Shown: in pieces, positions 9,541-21,574 of the stretch
Layout of the letters: each line of letters starts with the position of its first letter
Position numbering within the stretch: the stretch's first letter is position 1
Assembly (NCBI GenBank): GCA_010094045.1
Contig: ML986826.1
Span: 23,791-60,237, forward strand
Origin: Lojkania enalia
Lineage: Eukaryota; Ascomycota; Dothideomycetes; Pleosporales
Direction: 5' to 3'
Length of the DNA: 36,447 nucleotides
The notes under the pieces: model-generated
Seen by the model: only the letters and a program-made list of their open reading frames with translations
What the model was told of the DNA's origin: nothing
The model's database searches: none
Program-made: the position numbers and the translations under genes

Positions 9541-12500
9541 CTAGTTTCTAGGTATTATTCTATAAGTTCCTATATTTGTCTATTTCTAACTATTTAATTA
9601 GATAGTATTATTTTCTATTCTATATTCTATACTTTATTATTCTCTTAACTTTCTATTTCTAGTCTTCTCTATATACGTCTATATTATATACTACTAGTTT
9701 AGTATTCTAGAGTATCTTTTCTATAAGTATAATGTAAAAGGTTAGATAGATTTTTATAGTTATAGGTAATTTAAGTTAATAGTTTACGAGTAATATTTGT
9801 TTCTTAATCTTATATAGTCTAATTTTAATATAATCTAGTTTACTACTTAGTTATTTACTTTAAATATTTTATTATAGTAGCTAAACTTTTTCTTTCTTCT
9901 TAAAGTAAGGTAGTTGTTTATATTTCTTATCGTAGTATTTCTTTATAGTATATTATAAGAAATAGAGGTCTTTCTTTAGTAAGTCTTATATTTGTTAAAT
10001 AGTCTCAACTCGTTCCTATATTTATAGTACCTATAATACTACTTTAATTAGGGTATTATAGATTTTTAGTTTATACCTGTAGTTTGCTATAAATAGTAAT
10101 ACTCTAGTTATACTATATATAGTACTATTATACGCGAGTTATACTATTAGTAGTAGTATTATCTAATTGTTTTATCTATAGTTAAGGTAGTATTATAAGT
10201 ATTACTCTACTATTTAGTTTATTTATTCTATCTATCTATCTATTTATAGATAAAATACTATAGATATTTTATATTTAATTTCTAGTAAGTTTATAACTAT
10301 TTACTAAAACTTTAAAGTAAACTTAATATCTTAATCTATAATTATCTTTTATAATACTCTATATTATACTACAATCTATTTTAGAAAGATGTTTACAACT
10401 TATTCTACTAATAATACTTCGTTATAGAGGATAAAGTAGGTGTATTTTATAAGTCTATCTATAATTATTATAATAGAGTTGTATATTTCCTCTTTAGGGT
10501 AGTCTTTTAACTTTAGTAGTTTAATAATAAAGTCTATAGTAACTTCTATCTATAGTTTAATAGATGTTTTTAGATTTTATAATAGTTTATAGAGTATATA
10601 TCTATTAGGTTTATTTTATTAGTAGTCTATATATTCTCGTAATATATTCTTTATCTATTCCCTTACTTTAGGAAAGTAGAATCCTCTAAGGATTCGTTCT
10701 AACGTTTTTTCTGTTCCTTAATATCCGTAGGTAGAGGTTTTATAAAATTGCCTAATAAATTCTTTTCTAATCTTAACTAGTATATAGATCCGGTTATAGA
10801 TTTATAGTAATCTATCTATCTATTCTAGTTCTTATTTTTAGAGTTTTTTAGATATTCCGTTTATTACTAATTTAATTAGAGTTATCCAGCTTACTTCTTT
10901 AGTAATAGTTATTACTATAAGTCTTAGATAATTATATACTATACTTCTATCTTATTATTTTCTTAGTAGTATAGCTATAGTTTCTTTCTTTTATTTGTAT
11001 TCTAGTAGTTTACTTAATATATCTACTCTTTAATTTTTTTTTCTACTAATATAGATAATCTTAAAGTTAAATATAACTAGTTCTTATAACTATCTAACCT
11101 ATTTAGAGGTAAGAGTTTTAGTAGTTATAATAAACTTTAGTTTACTATAATATACTACTAGATATTATTTTCCGTTATAAATTTATATAAGAATTCTAGC
11201 TATTTTTATCTCTAATACGTTGGTTTTTATAAGAGCTTTCTTTTCTAGGTCGTAGAGTTTTAGTACTAGTTCTTATTAGAATTATTTCTTAATTTCTTAG
11301 AAGACTTTTTCTTATTCGCTTCCCTATATAAAAGTAATATCTTTTCTTAATAGTTATATTAAGGGTATAGTTATATTACTCTAATTATCTATAAAGGTTT
11401 AATAAAAGTTATAAAATCCTATAAAAGATTAGACGTCTTTAACTAATTTTAAGGTTAGCTAGTCTCTAATTACTACTAATTTATTTAGGTCTATTTATAG
11501 TTGTTCTAGTTTAATAATAAATTCTAAGTAGTTTATTCGCGTAGTATAGAATTTATATTTTCTTATCTTAAAGTATAATTTTACTACTTATAGTATATAT
11601 AGTATTTATTTAATATATTTCTTATATTCTTACTTTATTTTTAAATATACGAGAATATTATTTAAATATACTATATAGAATTGTTTAAGGTAGAGTTTTA
11701 GTACCTTATTAATTCGTTTTTAAAAAGTAGCTAGTATATTAGTAAGTCTAAATAGTATAACTAAGTATTTAAAGAGTCTCTTTTTCGTTTTAAATACTAT
11801 TTTCTATTTATCTCCTTTTTTAATATAGATCTAGTAGTATATATTTTAAATGTCTAATTTTATAAAAATAGTAGCTTCCTTTAGTTAGTTTCTTAAGTTA
11901 CGGATGAGTAGTAAAGGGTATTAATCCTTAATTATAATATTATTAAGAGTACGATAATTAATATATATTTATAGGTCTATTATTCCTTTCTTATTTACGA
12001 AGAGTATAGGGTATACTACTAGTAAACTTAATTCTCGGATTATTCCTTTCTTTAGATACTCGTCTATATATTATTCTAGAGCCTCTACTTCTCTTAGTAT
12101 TAAGCTGTATATTAGTCTATATCCGGGTTCTTTTTCTAGTTATAGTTTAATTTTATAATCGTATTCTCTATATTTAGGTAGGTATTATAGTAGTTCTTAA
12201 AATTATTTTATTAAGTATTAGTATTTCTTAGATATACTATATAATACGTTTTCTATTAAGAATAATTCTTTTACTACTTCTTTTACTATTATAGCAAGTT
12301 GTTTCTTAACCAGTTAGCTAGAGTTTTTAAGGATAATTTATCCCGTTTACTAGTTTATCTAAGGATTTTCCTTTCTTAACTATAAAATTTCTAAGATAAT
12401 ATTATAGTCGGTAATTTCTATAATTTAGAAGATTTATCCTTATTAAGTTGTTTCTAAGATTTTAAATTCTTCTAGTTCTATAGTATATATAATTTTCTTC

Positions 12501-12700
12501 TAGAAGTTTTTCCCTTCTATAGTTTAGATTATATAGGGTCGTTCTAGTTGTACTATAAGTATTCCTTTTCTAGTAATATAGTTGCTAGCTATAAAATTCT
12601 TTATTACTCTACTATTAATAAATATATATACTTTATAGCCGTAGTATTATCCGGGTATTATAAGGTAGTATTCTCCTATATTCCTATATAGTTAAGTTGT
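9541..12700 (-). pseudogene. pol: C2 pol polyprotein remnant (PR-RT-RNaseH-IN-chromodomain)
   Basis: Read on the minus strand from right to left. Protease at about 12,660-12,590 reads INSRVIKNFI where the LIDSGATKNFI-type site is expected. RT at about 12,100-11,640 has RTLNNIIIKD.YPL, FKYLVILFRLTNILATF and VYLNNILVYLK at about 11,641-11,680; both Asp of YLDD are Asn. RNase H at about 11,290-11,130 reads LYDLEKKALIKTN and VVYYSKLKF. Integrase at about 10,700-10,290 keeps the spacing of the zinc site (YYENI.T.NKINL), with Cys replaced. A chromodomain at about 9,641-9,541 reads KVKRIIKYRI.NRK.YYLIK. RIP has destroyed all catalytic and zinc sites I could locate. Confidence 0.85.
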
Positions 12701-13720
12701 CTTAGACTAATAGGCTATTACTTCTTTTATAGATATATATTTTAGGCATTTCCGTTCTAAATATTCGTACTATAGTCTTCCTCTAATATACGCTCTAAAT
12801 AGTAGAGGTCTAGGTTCGAGTATTATATAATTTTAGGTTTATTTAGTAACTTCCTATTCTATTATAGCTTCTTACTTTATAAGATTTTCTAGTACCTTAT
12901 CTTTATTTAGTTGTCTTAGCTATACGCCTATATCTTCTTTTCTTCTTTAGTAGGCCCTATATTATCGTTCGATGTACAATATCTATACTATCTTAAAGTA
13001 TACTAGATAGTATTAATTTATATAGGAGTTATCGTCTTCTCTAACCTAGTAGTTCTATTCCTATTTATATTGTAATACCTTTAGTATCTAGTACTTTACT
13101 AGTACTTTATTTTATAAGAAGGCTACTACTTTTTATACTATATATACAGTCTTATCCTAATCTATTATATTAAAATATCCTTCTACTACTTTTATTATTT
13201 CTATCTATTTTTAGGAGTATAAGAAGTAGATTTCTCTAGAGTAGGTATTTTACCATTCTTCGTAAATATTAATAATATCTTATTCTAGTCTATTCTTATT
13301 ATAGAATTTTATAGGTAATTCCTCTTATAGGATAGCTATAAGAGCTAGGGTTCCCTATTTATACTCGATTATTCTTTATTAGTATATAGAATATACTCTA
13401 GGCGCTGGTTTAGGTGTTAATACTCTAGTAATAGCTTCTTTTAGTTGTAATAGGGTATTTATTTCTTTATCCTTATCTAATATTTCCTAAACTTCTTCTA
13501 GCTATCTTTTTATATATTCCTACGTTACTATAAGTTATATTTTCTTCTAAAGCTAGTATCTTATAGTTTCTTTAAGTTGTTAGTATATTTAATACTTATC
13601 TTTATTATAGAAGAACTAGTATAAGGTTCTATATTCTATAGTTGCGGCTAGTTTTTCTTTACCTACTTCCTACGGTTTATCTTCTATAGGCCGATTTTTC
13701 TTTTCTTTCTTTTTGCTTCG
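12700..13720 (-). pseudogene. C2 gag-pol linker region
   Basis: Degraded coding sequence joining gag to protease on the minus strand. Short in-frame stretches can be read, but no domain is recognised. Included because it lies in register between the zinc knuckle (13,762-13,721) and the protease motif (12,660-12,590). Confidence 0.5.
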
Positions 13721-14780
13721 ATATTCTTTTACTATATATTCTAGTTTCTAACAATTATAGCATTTAACATCTTTCTTCTAAGTCTTCTTTTCTTGTATCG
13801 CCTATAACTTAGGCTTCTTTTCTCTAATAGTACTTAGATCTATAAATCCGCCCGCGTCGGCGGCTCTTACTAAAAAGTATACCCTTTAATAATACGCCTA
13901 TCTTTTCTTATTCTTAAACTAGTATAGTTTATTGTTAATTCTTTTTACTAGTTAGAAGTATAATACTAGGTTCTAAGGTTATTCTATATATATTATTACC
14001 CTTTTTATCTCTATTTTTAATCCTCTATAGAACTTTACTATTATACTATAATCGTCCTATATAACTTTATTCGAGAGCTGTTAAAAACTCGATATATATA
14101 AGGTAATAGATTCTAGTTAAACTAGATTATAAAATATATCTTCTACTACTTATACTTTATTAATATCTCTAAACGCTAGTTTAAATTTCTATTAGAAATA
14201 TACTAGACTTATAAATATTACCTTAGTTTTACTTTTCTAATATTCTTCCGCGTAGTTCTTAAAATCTATTAGAAAGGACTAGAACTAGTTAAAAAGTTTA
14301 CCTATTAAATAGACTCCTATAAATAGTACTTTCTTATTCTTATACTAGATAATATCTAGGTTAGTATTAATATAAATTCTTACTACTACTAGGAATTCTT
14401 TAAGTTTAGACCTAGTTCTATTAAACTTATTAAGTAGTACTAACTTAATTTATTACTAATAATATATTATTAGTAGTACTCTTTTAACTTATTTAAGTTT
14501 CTAGATAATTTCTATAAGTCCTATTCTTTACTTACTATTAACTATTCCTTATATTCCCTTAAAGCTTTCGAGAAGACTGTTTTAAGTCTCCTTTAAGCTT
14601 CTTATCTATTTGTCTACTAGGACTAGCTGTTTCTATTATTATATTAATTCGTTCTATATTCTTATAAATATAGTTATTATATCTACCTCCGAAGAGGTAG
14701 CTTTACTAGCTAATCCCAATATTCTACTTGTATAAGTTTCCTACGTTACTTACTAAAAGTATCTCTTTCCTTATAACTAG
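13721..14780 (-). pseudogene. gag: C2 gag polyprotein remnant
   Basis: Capsid protein remnant read from about 14,780 leftward. A central block includes SIIVKFYRGLKIEIKRVI at about 14,050-14,000, matching the end of retrotransposon gag domains (F..GL...I). A zinc knuckle lies at 13,762-13,721: CYNC*KLEYIVKEY keeps the first two Cys, but His and the last Cys are Tyr. Basic residues follow (RSKKKEKKN). The start codon is not visible. The region lies just inside the 5' LTR, as expected. Confidence 0.75.
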
Positions 14781-14829
14781 GGTAGTTTAACTAGTTTCAC
14801 TTCTTCTAATCTTATAAGAGTAGTTAAAG

Positions 14830-15196
14830 TATAACAGCCTCTAATTAGCTAGGTATAGGATAGGATAATAACTAAGAGTAATTATATACTATAAGGGATT
14901 ATTCTTATAGGCTTATAATAGAGGTACGTAAATAGAGTATATAAAAGATATTTAAGTTAACTATAAAGAGTTATAAAGGTTAGAGTTATAAGGTTATTAA
15001 ATATAATTTAGTTCTCTTACTATTTCTTCCTACTTAGTTACTCAGTTAACTAAGCAACTAAGTATACTTAATTATTTAGTTAACTAAACTACTAAGTATA
15101 TTATATATCTTATATTAGTCTTATTGTTCTAGCTATATAGAGTTTTAAATCTCGATTAGGTCTAGTATAGGGATTCTCACAGGGGTATCTATAATA
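14830..15196 (-). repeat. C2 5' LTR
   Basis: 367-bp direct repeat of 1,107-1,473, ending CTATAATA, followed by the TTAGT duplication (15,197-15,201). Less altered than its partner at a few sites (CAGGGGTATCT against AAGAATATCT). The adjacent internal sequence, minus strand CTTTAACTACTCTTATAAG, is where a primer-binding site should be; it does not start with TGG and I cannot match it to a tRNA. Confidence 0.9.
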
Positions 15197-15201
15197 TTAG
15201 T
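15197..15201. other. Target-site duplication TTAGT of C2 (right)
   Basis: Partner of 1,102-1,106, followed by TCTCTCTTTTATATAACC of the hAT arm, matching GGTTATATAAAAGAGAGAACTAAG in the right arm near 20,810-20,833. Confidence 0.9.
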
Positions 15202-16830
15202 TCTCTCTTTTATATAACCTTAGCTAAAATATAAAGATATTAATCGCGTTTAATATCTAGTTTATAAAGAACTACCTTAGTTTTCTTATAGTAAAAGAAT
15301 ACTATATTAATTAGAACTAGGAGTTCTATAAGAGACTACTTAATTTTATCCCTATTTAAGAAAGCTATACTAGTACTTCTATAGTAATAGAAGTATTATA
15401 TATTCTATTAAATATAAATATATAATAATAATTACTAATAGCTACCTATAATACTACTACTAATAATAGTATACTTATATATATAATATAAGAGAAACTA
15501 TATAAAGATAGTATTAAATAGAACTATAAGAAGAATATAATTCTATATCTTACTTATATTATTAATCTTATTGTTTAGGAAATTATTTACTATTTTAAGC
15601 TCGCACCCCCTAAAGAAATAGAAGATAGAGGAACTTTATAGTAATATAATATAAATAAGATTTAGATATAGATTTCTATTCTAAATTCTTATTATAAAGT
15701 ATAACTTTTTATTATAGTTAGTTATTATAGTTATATATACTAATTTCTAGTTAGATTTAAGCTATTTNNNNNNNNNNNNNNNNNNNNNNNNNNNNNNNNN
15801 NNNNNNNNNNNNNNNNNNNNNNNNNNNNNNNNNNNNNNNNNNNNNNNNNNNNNNNNNNNNNNNNNNNNNNNNNNNNNNNNNNNNNNNNNNNNNNNNNNNN
15901 NNNNNNNNNNNNNNNNNNNNNNAGTACTATTTAATACTAATTATAGACCTATTTAGCAATTTTAAAAGAGTAACTAAAGTATTTAGTAAAAATATAAAGT
16001 CTTAAATCTAGTATATTCAGTAAATATATAATAGACTCTTCGATTTTCTAGATAATATAAATAGAGATCTAGCTAAAGATATAGAGAGTAACTTAGATTA
16101 GCTAATAGTAGTAAGAGCTGTAGTAGAGAAGGGTCGATTTAAATTAAGTAAATACTATTTAAAAATAGATATAAAGTATAGTTACTTATTTAACTATATA
16201 ATAATCTTAGATCTATTTTAGAAGCTTATAGTATATAAGGTACTTTTATTATAGCTATTTATTATATTAACTTCTAACTATAACTATAGAATAAGATTTA
16301 GGACCTTTAATATAAAGAAACCTATTACTAATAATTCCTTAAATATCTTAATCGTTATAATAAGAATATACTAGGCTATATCTTATTTATAACGCCTTAA
16401 CCTTAATAAATATAAAGTAATAAATAGTTTTATAAACTATTTCTATAATATTTATCCTTAAATAATTCCTTAAGTTTTCTAGGCTAGGATCTAAATAATA
16501 TAGAAGAGGGAGAAGGAAAGAGAAAGGGAGAGTTAGAAGAAGAAGAGAAAGAACTAACTTATTAAGAAGGAGAAAGTTATCTAAATATACCTTCTATTTA
16601 AGGTTATAACTTTAATATATTAGACTGGTAGAGAGTAAATAAATATTAGTATCTACAGCTTATTTAAGTTGTAAGAGATATTCTTTTAATATAGATTATA
16701 GAAGTTAGTATTAAACGGGTTTTTAATACTACTAGAAATATAATTAGGGATAGAAGATATTATCTTACTATATAGAGAATCCGGGATATTATATTTCTAA
16801 AATATATAATAAGCGGAGAGAACTATTATA
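15202..16830 (+). pseudogene. hAT transposase, central and C-terminal part, left copy
   Basis: Cut-and-paste transposase remnant, continuing the frame broken at 1,101. Readable blocks: LTYIINLIV.EIIYYFKLAPPKE near 15,545-15,620, resembling the CxxHxxNL region of hAT enzymes with Cys and His lost; RAVVEKGRFKLSKYYLK near 16,110-16,170; an acidic and basic Glu/Lys-rich stretch at 16,500-16,560; and the C-terminal dimerisation domain at about 16,600-16,810, with FNILDW.RVNKY, VSIKRVFNTTRNIIRDRR and IIFLKY, close to the hAT ERVFS...R..L pattern. The 155-N gap falls between the first two blocks. Stops are Gln/Trp-type. Confidence 0.82.
15768..15922. other. Assembly gap (155 N)
   Basis: Run of N inside the left hAT arm. 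The matching interval in the right arm, between GTATTAAATAGTACT (19,949-19,963) and AAATAGCTT (20,243-20,251), is about 279 bases. The gap is therefore probably undersized by about 120 bases, unless the left arm carries a deletion. Confidence 0.95.
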
Positions 16831-17452
16831 CTAAAAAGATATACTAGGTTATAGAGACCTAAAATATTAGTAAACTAAACCCTCTTTATAGTACTAATAA
16901 TATTATAAATCTCTTTAAACTTCTAGCTTAGATATATAATAAAAAACTAGATATTAACTAGAAGATTAACTAGGAGAATATTAATTCTAGTACTACTACT
17001 AATAAGAAGCTACTATAAAAGTATATTTATCGAGAAATTTATAAACCTTTATAGTTTATATAATAAATTACTATTATAAATATATTATCGTATTAAATTA
17101 AGCTATATAAAATTAATAGTTAAAAAGTATACTAATATAGTTTATAATATACTATAGTATACTACTCTAGAATCTAATAAAGTAAGATTAGCCTAATCTA
17201 TAATAAATAGCTATAATAAAGCTCTAGAATATTATACTATATATACTCTTATTAAGCTACTTTCTAAAGTATACTAATTAGTTAGATTCTAAAAAAACCT
17301 AGTCTATATAATTCTACCTTAACCTATACCCTATTACTAAATAGCTATCTTAATTCTACCTATACTCTAAGCTGATTAGTAAGATTCTAACTTTAACCCT
17401 ATCCTACTTACGTAAGACTCTAACTCTAACCTAACTTATACCTATCTACTAG
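16831..17452. repeat. hAT 3' end, terminal repeat and palindrome flank, left arm
   Basis: Non-coding 3' end of the left hAT copy, with its terminal inverted repeat at 17,152-17,169, then about 283 bases of shared flank. The flank is also present inverted at 18,433-18,716, so the duplicated unit is larger than the transposon. The flank contains AACCCTA- and TAACTCTAACC-like stretches (17,390-17,432), which are suggestive of degenerate telomere-like sequence but not a telomere array. No gene is seen. Confidence 0.7.
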
Positions 17453-18120
17453 TCTACTTTTTACTACTCTATATTAAGTTACTATTACTATATTAACTGT
17501 ATTAATTCTTCTAGTTTAATTATAATACCTTATTCTTATTATTCTTATAAGAGGCTAATATATAAAATTAATAAAAAGGAGACTTTAAAGTAATTATACT
17601 ATTCTAAATACTTTTAGTCTAATATATATTTATTATATAATATTTTCTATAATATTTAGAATATTTATATACTTTAATTCCTTTATTAATTTATAATATT
17701 TACGTATAGTAGTAGAATATTAAAATAAGAAGGTTAAGAAGTTATATTATTAATTCTAATTAGCTAAAAAAGAGTATTAAAAAATTTTAGATTAATTAAA
17801 AAATATAAATAGTAAGATAGTAGTAGTTTAAATAAAAGTTTAGCGTCTTTAAAAGATTTATAAATAAGTAAAATATAAATAGATAGAAGGTTATAAATAT
17901 ATATAAAAGTAGCTTAAAAAAGAAGAAGAGGTAGATTATAAGGCGGGTCTTCTTTCTAAAGTAAAGTTGCCTTCTATAATATAGTTAATATTATTTAATT
18001 CTACTACTCTATTTTTAGATATTTTCTATAAGTTTAATTTTTATAGTATATTTATAATATTATAGAGTTAAGGTTTTTCTCTAGTTTCTAGATATTATTT
18101 TATAAGTTCTTATATTTATC
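17453..18120 (-). mobile_element. C2 3'-end fragment at the palindrome centre
   Basis: Homologous to C2 1,583-1,885 joined to 9,283-9,600, without C1 in between. It ends in the chromodomain region (TTATATTTATCTA at about 18,120, against TTATATTTGTCTA at about 9,582). It therefore records the C2 tail before the C1 insertion, although a short stretch around the C1 target is missing. More A/T-rich and more diverged than the 9-kb copy, so probably older or more heavily mutated. It lies exactly between the two palindrome arms. Confidence 0.75.
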
Positions 18121-18432
18121 TAATATACTCTATAAGTAAGCGGCTATTATAAATAAGTAGCTATTCTACTACCTATACTAGACTTTACATACAACTCTTT
18201 TAATAATACTATAGTATATTAATTAGATACTCTAGTAGAAGATTATTAAGTCCTTTTTTCGCCTAATTAATAGGTATAAATATTATAGCTAGCTGTTTTA
18301 TAGTATATATAATATTATACGCGTTATATACTATTTAGTATTAATAACTCCTACTAACGCCTTTTACCTTCTACTATACTAGTAGTAGCCTTTTTAAGTC
18401 CCTATTTAATTAATAAAGTACTTTCTTCTTAA
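18121..18432. other. Unassigned spacer between palindrome arms
   Basis: 312 bases with no match I can find elsewhere in the window and no readable frame. It contains short inverted pieces such as ACTAGTAGTAG / CTACTACT. It may be the remainder of another repeat. Confidence 0.4.
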
Positions 18433-19069
18433 ACTAGTAGATAGATATAGATTAGATTAGAGTTAGAGTCTTATATAAATAGAATAGGGTTAAGGTTAGG
18501 GTTTTACTAATTAGCCTAAAATATAAGTAGAATTAGGGTAGTTATTTAGTAATAGAGTATAGATTAAGATAGGGTTATATAAACTATATTTTCTTAGAAT
18601 TTAACTAATTAGTATACTTTAGAAAGTAGCTTAGTAAGAGTATATATAGTATAATATTCTAGGGCTTTATTATAGCTATTTATTATAGATTAGACTAATC
18701 TCGCTTTATTAGATTTTAGGGTAGTATACTATAGTATATTATAGACTATAATAGTATACTTCTTAACTATTAATCTTATGTAGCTTAATCTAATATAATA
18801 ATATATTTATAATAGTAATTTATTATATAAACTATAGAGGTATATAAATTTCTTAATAAATATACTTTTACAGCAGCTCCTTATTAATAATAATACTAGG
18901 ATTAATATTCTTCTAGTTAATCTTCTAGTTAATTTCTAGTTTTTTATTATATACCTATGCTAGAAGTTTAAAAAGATTTATAACCTTATTAGTACTATAA
19001 AAAGAGCTTAGCTTATTAGTATTCTAGACTTTTATAGCCTAGTATACCTCTTTAATATAATAGTTCTCT

Positions 19070-21572
19070 TTATTTATTATATATTTTAGAAATATAATAT
19101 TCTAGATTCTCTATATAGTAAGGTAATATTTTTTATCTCTAATTATATTTTTAGTAGTATTAAAAACCTATTTAATACTAACTCCTATAATCTATATTAG
19201 AAGAATATTTTTTATAACCTAAGTAAGCTGTAGATACTAATATTTATTTACTTTCTACTAGCCTAATATATTAAAGTTACAACCTTAAATAGAAGATATA
19301 TTTAGATAACTTTCTCCTTCTTAATAAGTTAGTCCTTTCTCTTCTTCCTCTAACTCTCCCTCTCCCTCTCCTTCTCCCTCTCCTATATTACTTAGATCCT
19401 AGTCTAGAAAACTTAAGAAGTTATTTAAGAATAAATATTATAGAAATAGTTTATAAAACTATTTATTACTTTATATTTATTAAGGTTAGAGTATTATAAA
19501 TAAAGTATAGTCTAGTATATTCTTATTATATCGATTAAGATATTTAAAGAATTGTTAGTAATAGATTTTCTTATATTAAAGGTTTTAAGTTTTATCCTAT
19601 AGTTATAGTTAGAAGCTAATATAATAAATAGCTATAATAAAAGTATCTTATATATTATAAGCTTCTAAAATAGATTTAAGATTATTATATAGTTAAATAA
19701 GTAACTATACTTTATATCTATTTTTAAGTAGTATTTACTTAATTTAGATTAACCCTTCTCTACTATAGCTCTTACTACTATTAGCTAATCTAAATTACTC
19801 TTTATATCTTTAGCTAGATCTCTATTTATATTATCTAGAAAATCGAAAAGTCTATTATATATTTACTAAATATACTAGATTTAAGACTTTATATTTTTAC
19901 TAAATACTTTAGTTACTCTTTTAAAATTGCTAAATAGGTCTATAATTAGTATTAAATAGTACTATTTAGTAGTAGATAGTTAAAGTTACTAGAGATTATA
20001 GAAATCTACCTCAGCGTTTTTATTATTACTAGATCTCTAAGTAGGAATCTTTAAATTAATTTTATATTAAAGCTAGTTATTAATATATTATTTAAAACCT
20101 ACTACTTAGTTATATATATTAAATATCGAATTCTATTAAGTTAAAATATTTCTTATTATAGATAGCCGGTATTTAGATAGTAGAGAGCCTTATAAAATAA
20201 TAAAATACTTATAGTACTATAGTAATTAATCAATTACTTTATAAATAGCTTAAATCTAACTAGAAATTAGTATATAATAACTATAATAACTAACTATAAT
20301 AAAAAGCTATATCTTATAAAGAGAATTTAGAATAGAAATCTATATCTAAATCTTATTTATATTATATTATTATAAAGTTCCTCTATTTCCTATCTCTTTA
20401 GGAGGTATAAGTTTAAGATAGTAAATAATTTTCTAAATAATAAGATTAATAATATAAGTAAGGTATAGAATTATATTCTCCTTATAATTCTATTTAATAC
20501 TATCTTCGCGTAGTTTCTCTTATATTATATATATAAGTATACTATTATTAGTATTATTATTATTATTATTATAGGTAACTACTAGTAATTATTATTATAT
20601 ATTTATATTTAATAGAATATATAGTACTTCTATTACTATAGAAGTACTAGTATAACTTTCTTAAATAGGGATAAAATCAAGTAATCTCTTATAGAACTTC
20701 TAGTCCTAATTAATATAATACCCTTTTACTATAAGAAAACTAAGGTAGTTCTTTATAAACTAGGTATTAAACGCGATTAATATCTTTATACTTTAACTAA
20801 GGTTATATAAAAGAGAGAACTAAGCTACTATAACCTTATACTTAAATAGCCCTATAAAACTAAATCGGCTAATTAATATAGTACCTAGTTAGAAGAACTA
20901 AATAAATTGTTAAAAGGACGAGTAATCTACTATTTAAAAAAACTAATTATTAATAATAATAATATAGACTAGTTTATATTTAAAAATGTTAGTAGAATAT
21001 AGTAATATAATTAGATTTTTATTATTAGGAGGTCTAGCTATAGATATATAGAACCTATTATACTTAGGAGCTAGAGTTCTTAGATAAGCCTAAAATTTAA
21101 AGTAATTTATTAGATACTTTATACTATTATAATTCTTATTTAAATATATAAGTTAAAGGTTATAGTAATAATAAAATATAAATAAGTAACTATCTAGAAA
21201 TTATATAGCTTCTCTAAATTGTCTTTAAATCTTACTATAATAAGTAGCTAAATTCTACCTTAATTTATTAAATATATTTAAAGGGTCTTAAGTTTATAGT
21301 ATTAATTCCTACTATACTATCTATATATTAATAAGTTCTATTACCTTATACTTATCTTCTTTATCTCCTATCCGTAGATATATAATTAGCTGATAGATTT
21401 CTTAGAAACTTTAATATGAAATTAATAGTATATTAATTATAAGATACTAGATTTATATTAGTATTAATATAACTATAATAAAACGCTATAATAAAGAATA
21501 GTAGGAATATTATAATATTATAGGTATATAAGGAGTTAGGGTTAATAATCGAAAGTATCTAGCTATAAATTA
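19070..21572 (-). pseudogene. hAT transposase, right copy
   Basis: Same transposase as in the left arm, here without the C2 insertion or the N gap, so it offers the more continuous record. Read from 21,572 to 19,070 on the minus strand. The C-terminal dimerisation block, the Glu-rich spacer and the central block align with the left copy. RIP stops are frequent and ATG codons scarce, so neither start nor product can be fixed. About 800 residues would be expected from the span, usual for hAT transposases. Confidence 0.7.
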
Positions 21573-21574
21573 TA

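Larger units (their letters stand above)
1107..15196 (-). mobile_element. Ty3/gypsy chromovirus C2, split by C1
   Basis: Minus-strand LTR retrotransposon with a 5' LTR at 14,830-15,196, gag at about 13,700-14,780, pol and chromodomain at about 12,700-9,541, a 3' tail at 9,540-9,263 continuing at 1,901-1,491, a polypurine tract at 1,490-1,474 and a 3' LTR at 1,473-1,107. Both LTRs are 367 bp and the element is flanked by TTAGT on each side. The plus-strand element C1 (1,902-9,257) sits in the 3' tail. Without C1 the element is about 6.7 kb, a usual size for a fungal chromovirus. All reading frames carry many RIP stops. Confidence 0.88.
72..17169 (+). mobile_element. hAT DNA transposon, left copy, split by retroelement C2
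   Basis: The termini are inverted repeats: TAGGTAGTATACTATAG at 72-88 and CTATAGTATACTACTCTA at 17,152-17,169. The TAGGG-type end is typical of hAT elements; the copy at 18,717 reads TAGGGTAGTATACTATAG. Without the 14-kb C2 insertion (1,107-15,201) the element is about 3 kb and carries a plus-strand hAT transposase remnant. I found no clean 8-bp direct target duplication: the flanks TTAGATTC (64-71) and GAATCTAA (17,170-17,177) are reverse complements of each other. An assembly gap of 155 N lies inside the element. Confidence 0.75.

Noticed and set aside
1107..15196. Reading the two 367-bp LTRs as belonging to the plus-strand element C1
   Set aside because: The polypurine tract next to the left LTR lies on the minus strand, and C1 has its own direct repeats (1,902-2,447 and 8,713-9,257) with AGAGT duplications.
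16500..16560. Purine-rich GAGGGAGAAGG run as a polypurine tract
   Set aside because: It is not next to any LTR, and it is in frame with the hAT transposase as a Glu/Lys-rich linker. The mirrored CT run at 19,320-19,385 is the same sequence in the other arm.
17380..17440. Telomere array (AACCCTAACCC-like stretches)
   Set aside because: Only isolated, irregular motifs are present, with no tandem hexamers. They lie inside duplicated transposon flank.
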